NCBI GenBank assembly: GCA_040255585.1 | Contig: JBDZVI010000117.1 | Span: 1-7,285 of the forward strand | DNA: 7,285 bases | From: JAAYYF01 sp040255585 | Lineage (GTDB): Bacteria > Deinococcota > Deinococci > Deinococcales > Trueperaceae | Direction of reading: 5' to 3' | Shown here: positions 5,638 through 7,285 of the stretch, piece after piece | Numbering within the stretch: the first letter of the stretch is position 1 | How the letters are laid out: every line of letters begins with the position of its first letter | Program-made: the position numbers and the translations under genes | The notes under the pieces: model-generated | Seen by the model: the letters and a program-made list of their open reading frames with translations, nothing else | Told to the model about the DNA's origin: nothing | Databases searched by the model: none

Positions 5638-5646
5638 TGCTAAAGT
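5638..5646 (+). promoter_or_regulatory. possible extended -10 promoter of the BON-LysM gene
   Basis: TGC-TAAAGT has the TGN plus TANNNT form of an extended -10 element. It would give a leader of roughly 70 bases before the ATG at 5722. No -35 match is seen. A TTGACT at 5676-5681 has no partner at the right distance. The remainder of the 175-base gap holds no gene that I can support. Confidence 0.35.
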
Positions 5647-5721
5647 CGAGTGTTTGAAGTGCCAACGCCACGACCTTGACTGCAGGGTCTGGGTTGAACG
5701 GCGCAAACGGAAGGGAACGAC

Positions 5722-6486
5722 ATGTGGCCATTCGGTAAGAACGCGCAGGGCCGGCTCGAGGACGCTCTGAAAGACCAGGAGCTCACCGCGAAGCTCGGTC
5801 TCAAGGTAAGCGTGAAGGACAAGGTCGCCGCCATCTCGGGCCAGGTCCCGAACGAGCGGTACAAGAACCTCCTCAAGGCCCTGGCGACAGGCATCAACGG
5901 CATCGAGGACGTCGATCTGAGCGGCATCACGGTGGCCGACGGGGGTCAAGGCGCCCCGGCCCAGACCGGTACCATGGCGTCGCCCATCCAGGGCACCGCG
6001 CAAGCTGGTGCCGCCCAAGCTGGTGCCGCCCAAGCGGCAGATGCAGTTGACCCCAGCGCCCTCGCCAAGGCTGCCCTGACCGGCATCAAGCAGGAGCCCA
6101 GCCTCCAGAACAACCCGCTCGACGTCCTCCAGAAGGGCAGCACCGTCGTCCTGCGCGGCGCGGTCGACGATCAGGGCGAGTTCGATAAGGCTCGCGCCAT
6201 CGCTCTCGCGGTTCCCGGTGTCACCGGCGTCGACGTCTCGGGCCTGCAGGTGATAGCGAACGCTTCCGCGCTCAACGTCACCGACAAGGACGGCGACATC
6301 GTCTACACGGTCAAGTCCGGCGATACCCTCTCGCACATCGCGCTCAAGTACTACGGCAGCGCGGGCCGCACGAGCTACATGAAGATCGCAGAGGCCAACG
6401 GCATCGCCGACCCGAACAAGATCCGCGTCGGTCAGGTCCTGAAGATCCCCGGCACCACCCAAGGTCCCGATCAGGTCTTGGCCTAA
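5722..6486 (+). CDS. BON-BON-LysM protein, Kbp/YgaU-like
   Basis: This 254-residue protein contains two BON domains (about residues 12-74 and 113-178) and a C-terminal LysM domain (about 194-243, with YTVKSGDTLSHIALKYYG and the ending RVGQVLKIP). There is no signal peptide: the N-terminus MWPFGKNAQGRLEDAL is amphipathic, as in E. coli Kbp (YgaU). Kbp is a cytoplasmic K+-binding protein of about 149 residues with one BON and one LysM domain. The homologue here is longer because the BON domain is duplicated, and a flexible Ala/Gln/Gly linker (about 76-110) joins the two copies. The start is supported by a GGAAGGG ribosome site six to seven bases upstream. It probably forms a single-gene unit with its own promoter and a strong terminator at 6531. 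A role in potassium or osmotic response is inferred from Kbp; a peptidoglycan role is less likely without an export signal. Confidence 0.88.
   Translation: MWPFGKNAQGRLEDALKDQELTAKLGLKVSVKDKVAAISGQVPNERYKNLLKALATGINGIEDVDLSGITVADGGQGAPAQTGTMASPIQGTAQAGAAQAGAAQAADAVDPSALAKAALTGIKQEPSLQNNPLDVLQKGSTVVLRGAVDDQGEFDKARAIALAVPGVTGVDVSGLQVIANASALNVTDKDGDIVYTVKSGDTLSHIALKYYGSAGRTSYMKIAEANGIADPNKIRVGQVLKIPGTTQGPDQVLA
6001..6035 (+). repeat. exact 15-bp tandem repeat in the BON-LysM linker
   Basis: CAAGCTGGTGCCGCC occurs twice without a mismatch (6001-6015 and 6016-6030), followed by a five-base partial copy. It encodes repeated AGAAQ units in the linker between the two BON domains. The identity at the DNA level suggests a recent slippage duplication that keeps the frame. 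Confidence 0.85.
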
Positions 6487-6530
6487 GCCTGTCCGGGCCG
6501 AACTCGGACCGTAAAGAGCACGGAATATGA

Positions 6531-6566
6531 GAGGCGCCCGCTGTGATGCGGGCGCCTCGAGTCTTT
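6531..6566 (+). terminator. strong rho-independent-type terminator after the BON-LysM gene
   Basis: A perfect 11-bp stem (6531-6541 pairing with 6548-6558, GAGGCGCCCGC with its complement) has a six-base TGTGAT loop and is followed by GAGTCTTT. The T-run is short but the stem is very stable. It lies 45 bases after the stop. On the other strand it could also stop transcription coming from the convergent gene at 6648. Confidence 0.75.
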
Positions 6567-6602
6567 GGGCTGGCCGGTAGTCGTCCGGAGCGGGACCCCT
6601 GG

Positions 6603-6620
6603 CCCCGGCTAATGCCGGGG
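6603..6620 (-). terminator. hairpin after the secreted-repeat gene, possible terminator
   Basis: A perfect 7-bp stem, CCCCGGC with GCCGGGG, around a four-base loop lies 27 bases past the stop codon of the minus-strand gene. No T-run follows on the minus strand, so it is either a T-less terminator or a helper to the larger hairpin at 6531-6558. Confidence 0.4.
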
Positions 6621-6647
6621 AAGAAGAGGACCCGGCGTGCGGAGCGC

Positions 6648-7166
6648 TTACTGCATCGGTGCCGCGCCACCGCCCAGTGCGTCCGCGGCGAGGCCCGCGC
6701 CCGTGCCTTCGGGGGTCACGAGGAACCAGACGTCGTTGATGCCCTGACCGGTCACGTCGCCGGGTCGGCCGTCGCCGGTGAAGTGGTAGAGCGGCCACCC
6801 GTTGTAGGTGAGCTGGATCGTGCCGTCGGCGCGCTCGATGGTGCCGAGCAGGCTGGCGTCAAGCTCGTCCGAGACGGCCGGGAGGGTGCTCGCATCGACC
6901 GCTAGAACTGGCGGCCAGTTCACGGCGCAATCGGCGTCGCAGCTGCTCACGTTGTTGAAGTCGTTCAGGAACAGGTAGAGCGAGTTGCCGTCGGCATCTA
7001 CCACGTGGACGGTCCCGTCCTCTGCCGTCGCGACGGCCAGGCTCGCCGGCGCGACAGCTTGGGCTATCGCCAGGGCCGCGAGTGTCAAGGCCCCGAACAG
7101 CAGGGCTCCAGCTGCGAACTTCCTGAGGCGGTTGGCTGGGCGGAGGCTTGCTAGCGTTTCCTTCAT
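6648..7166 (-). CDS. exported COG4315 'secreted repeat' protein (Lipoprotein_15 family)
   Basis: The 172-residue product has a signal peptide: a basic N-region (RPANRLRKF), the hydrophobic core AGALLFGALTLAALAIA, and a likely cleavage around AQA near residue 37. There is no lipobox Cys, so it is probably soluble or surface-retained rather than lipidated. Two copies of the family repeat follow. The first is about residues 57-86 (DADGNSLYLFLND, then C76 and C80, then NWPP). The second is about 113-151 (YNGWPLYHFTGD, then PGDVTGQGINDVWFLVTP). This arrangement is typical of PF03640/COG4315, whose biochemical function is not established. Cys76 and Cys80 may form a disulfide or bind metal. The ATG at 7166 has an AAGGGAG ribosome site seven bases away. 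It converges on the BON-LysM gene, with two hairpins between. The family call is strong. Confidence 0.88.
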   Translation of the reverse strand: MKETLASLRPANRLRKFAAGALLFGALTLAALAIAQAVAPASLAVATAEDGTVHVVDADGNSLYLFLNDFNNVSSCDADCAVNWPPVLAVDASTLPAVSDELDASLLGTIERADGTIQLTYNGWPLYHFTGDGRPGDVTGQGINDVWFLVTPEGTGAGLAADALGGGAAPMQ

Positions 7167-7173
7167 CCTAGTT

Positions 7174-7180
7174 CTCCCTT
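7174..7180 (-). promoter_or_regulatory. ribosome binding site of the secreted-repeat gene
   Basis: On the minus strand AAGGGAG lies seven bases before the ATG at 7166 and supports that start. The remaining upstream sequence to 7285 shows no gene and no clear promoter hexamers that I can support. Confidence 0.55.
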
Positions 7181-7285
7181 CCTCATGCGGCGCTCAGGCC
7201 CTGGACCCGTTGTCCGGAGCGGTCCGTGCGCCGCTGACCTGAGGATGGGCCATGGGTGTGAGCGGTCACCGAGATGGGAGTGAGT

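Noticed and set aside
5676..5681. TTGACT as a -35 element for the BON-LysM gene
   Set aside because: The sequence 16-18 bases downstream is GC-rich with nothing like a -10 box.
5539..6798. 419-codon minus-strand frame over the BON-LysM gene
   Set aside because: BON and LysM motifs are clear on +, and this frame runs through the strong terminator and into the neighbouring gene region with low-complexity sequence.

Overview
This is a GC-rich bacterial chromosomal window (roughly 70% G+C by eye) with compact coding, GTG starts and mostly short intergenic gaps. The best guess for the host is the Deinococcota, perhaps a Trueperaceae-like lineage. The reasons are the gene families present and a recurring TANNNT -10-like hexamer placed only 6-10 nt before several start codons, the layout of leaderless promoters known from Deinococcus. 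This assignment is an inference; no rRNA or other taxonomic marker is present. I see no tRNA, rRNA, CRISPR array, insertion sequence or phage gene.

Layout, left to right. (1) The 3' end of an alpha/beta-hydrolase (carboxylesterase/phospholipase-like) gene runs in from the left edge on + and ends at 299, with three imperfect 15-bp tandem repeats over its stop. (2) A convergent minus-strand gene (395-1618) encodes a YcaQ/AlkZ-type DNA glycosylase of the HTH_42 family, with a QLD catalytic motif. (3) A minus-strand lipoprotein (1679-2452) ends in a Cys-flanked, Asp-rich tail. (4) Divergent from it is an MFS exporter (2673-4052) with a His-rich C-terminal tail. (5) A secreted protein of unknown function (4065-4853) follows 12 bp later. 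Its TATAAT box and a perfect TTAGGAGTCCTAA palindrome lie inside the end of the MFS gene. (6) Next is a MarR-family regulator (4896-5546) with a C-terminal four-cysteine module. (7) A cytoplasmic BON-BON-LysM protein (5722-6486), related to the K+-binding protein Kbp/YgaU, ends at a strong terminator. (8) A convergent minus-strand exported COG4315-type 'secreted repeat' protein (6648-7166) closes the window.

The most interesting unit is 2673-5546: MFS exporter, secreted protein, then cysteine-rich MarR regulator, all on one strand. The palindrome sits at the predicted transcription start of the secreted-protein gene, where a dimeric MarR protein would be expected to block transcription. A testable model is that the MarR protein senses a metal, Fe-S or redox signal through its cysteines and controls the secreted protein, and possibly itself and the exporter. 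The pieces are visible in the sequence; the regulatory link is inferred. The Kbp-like protein with a duplicated BON domain and an exact 15-bp repeat in its linker is the second point of interest.
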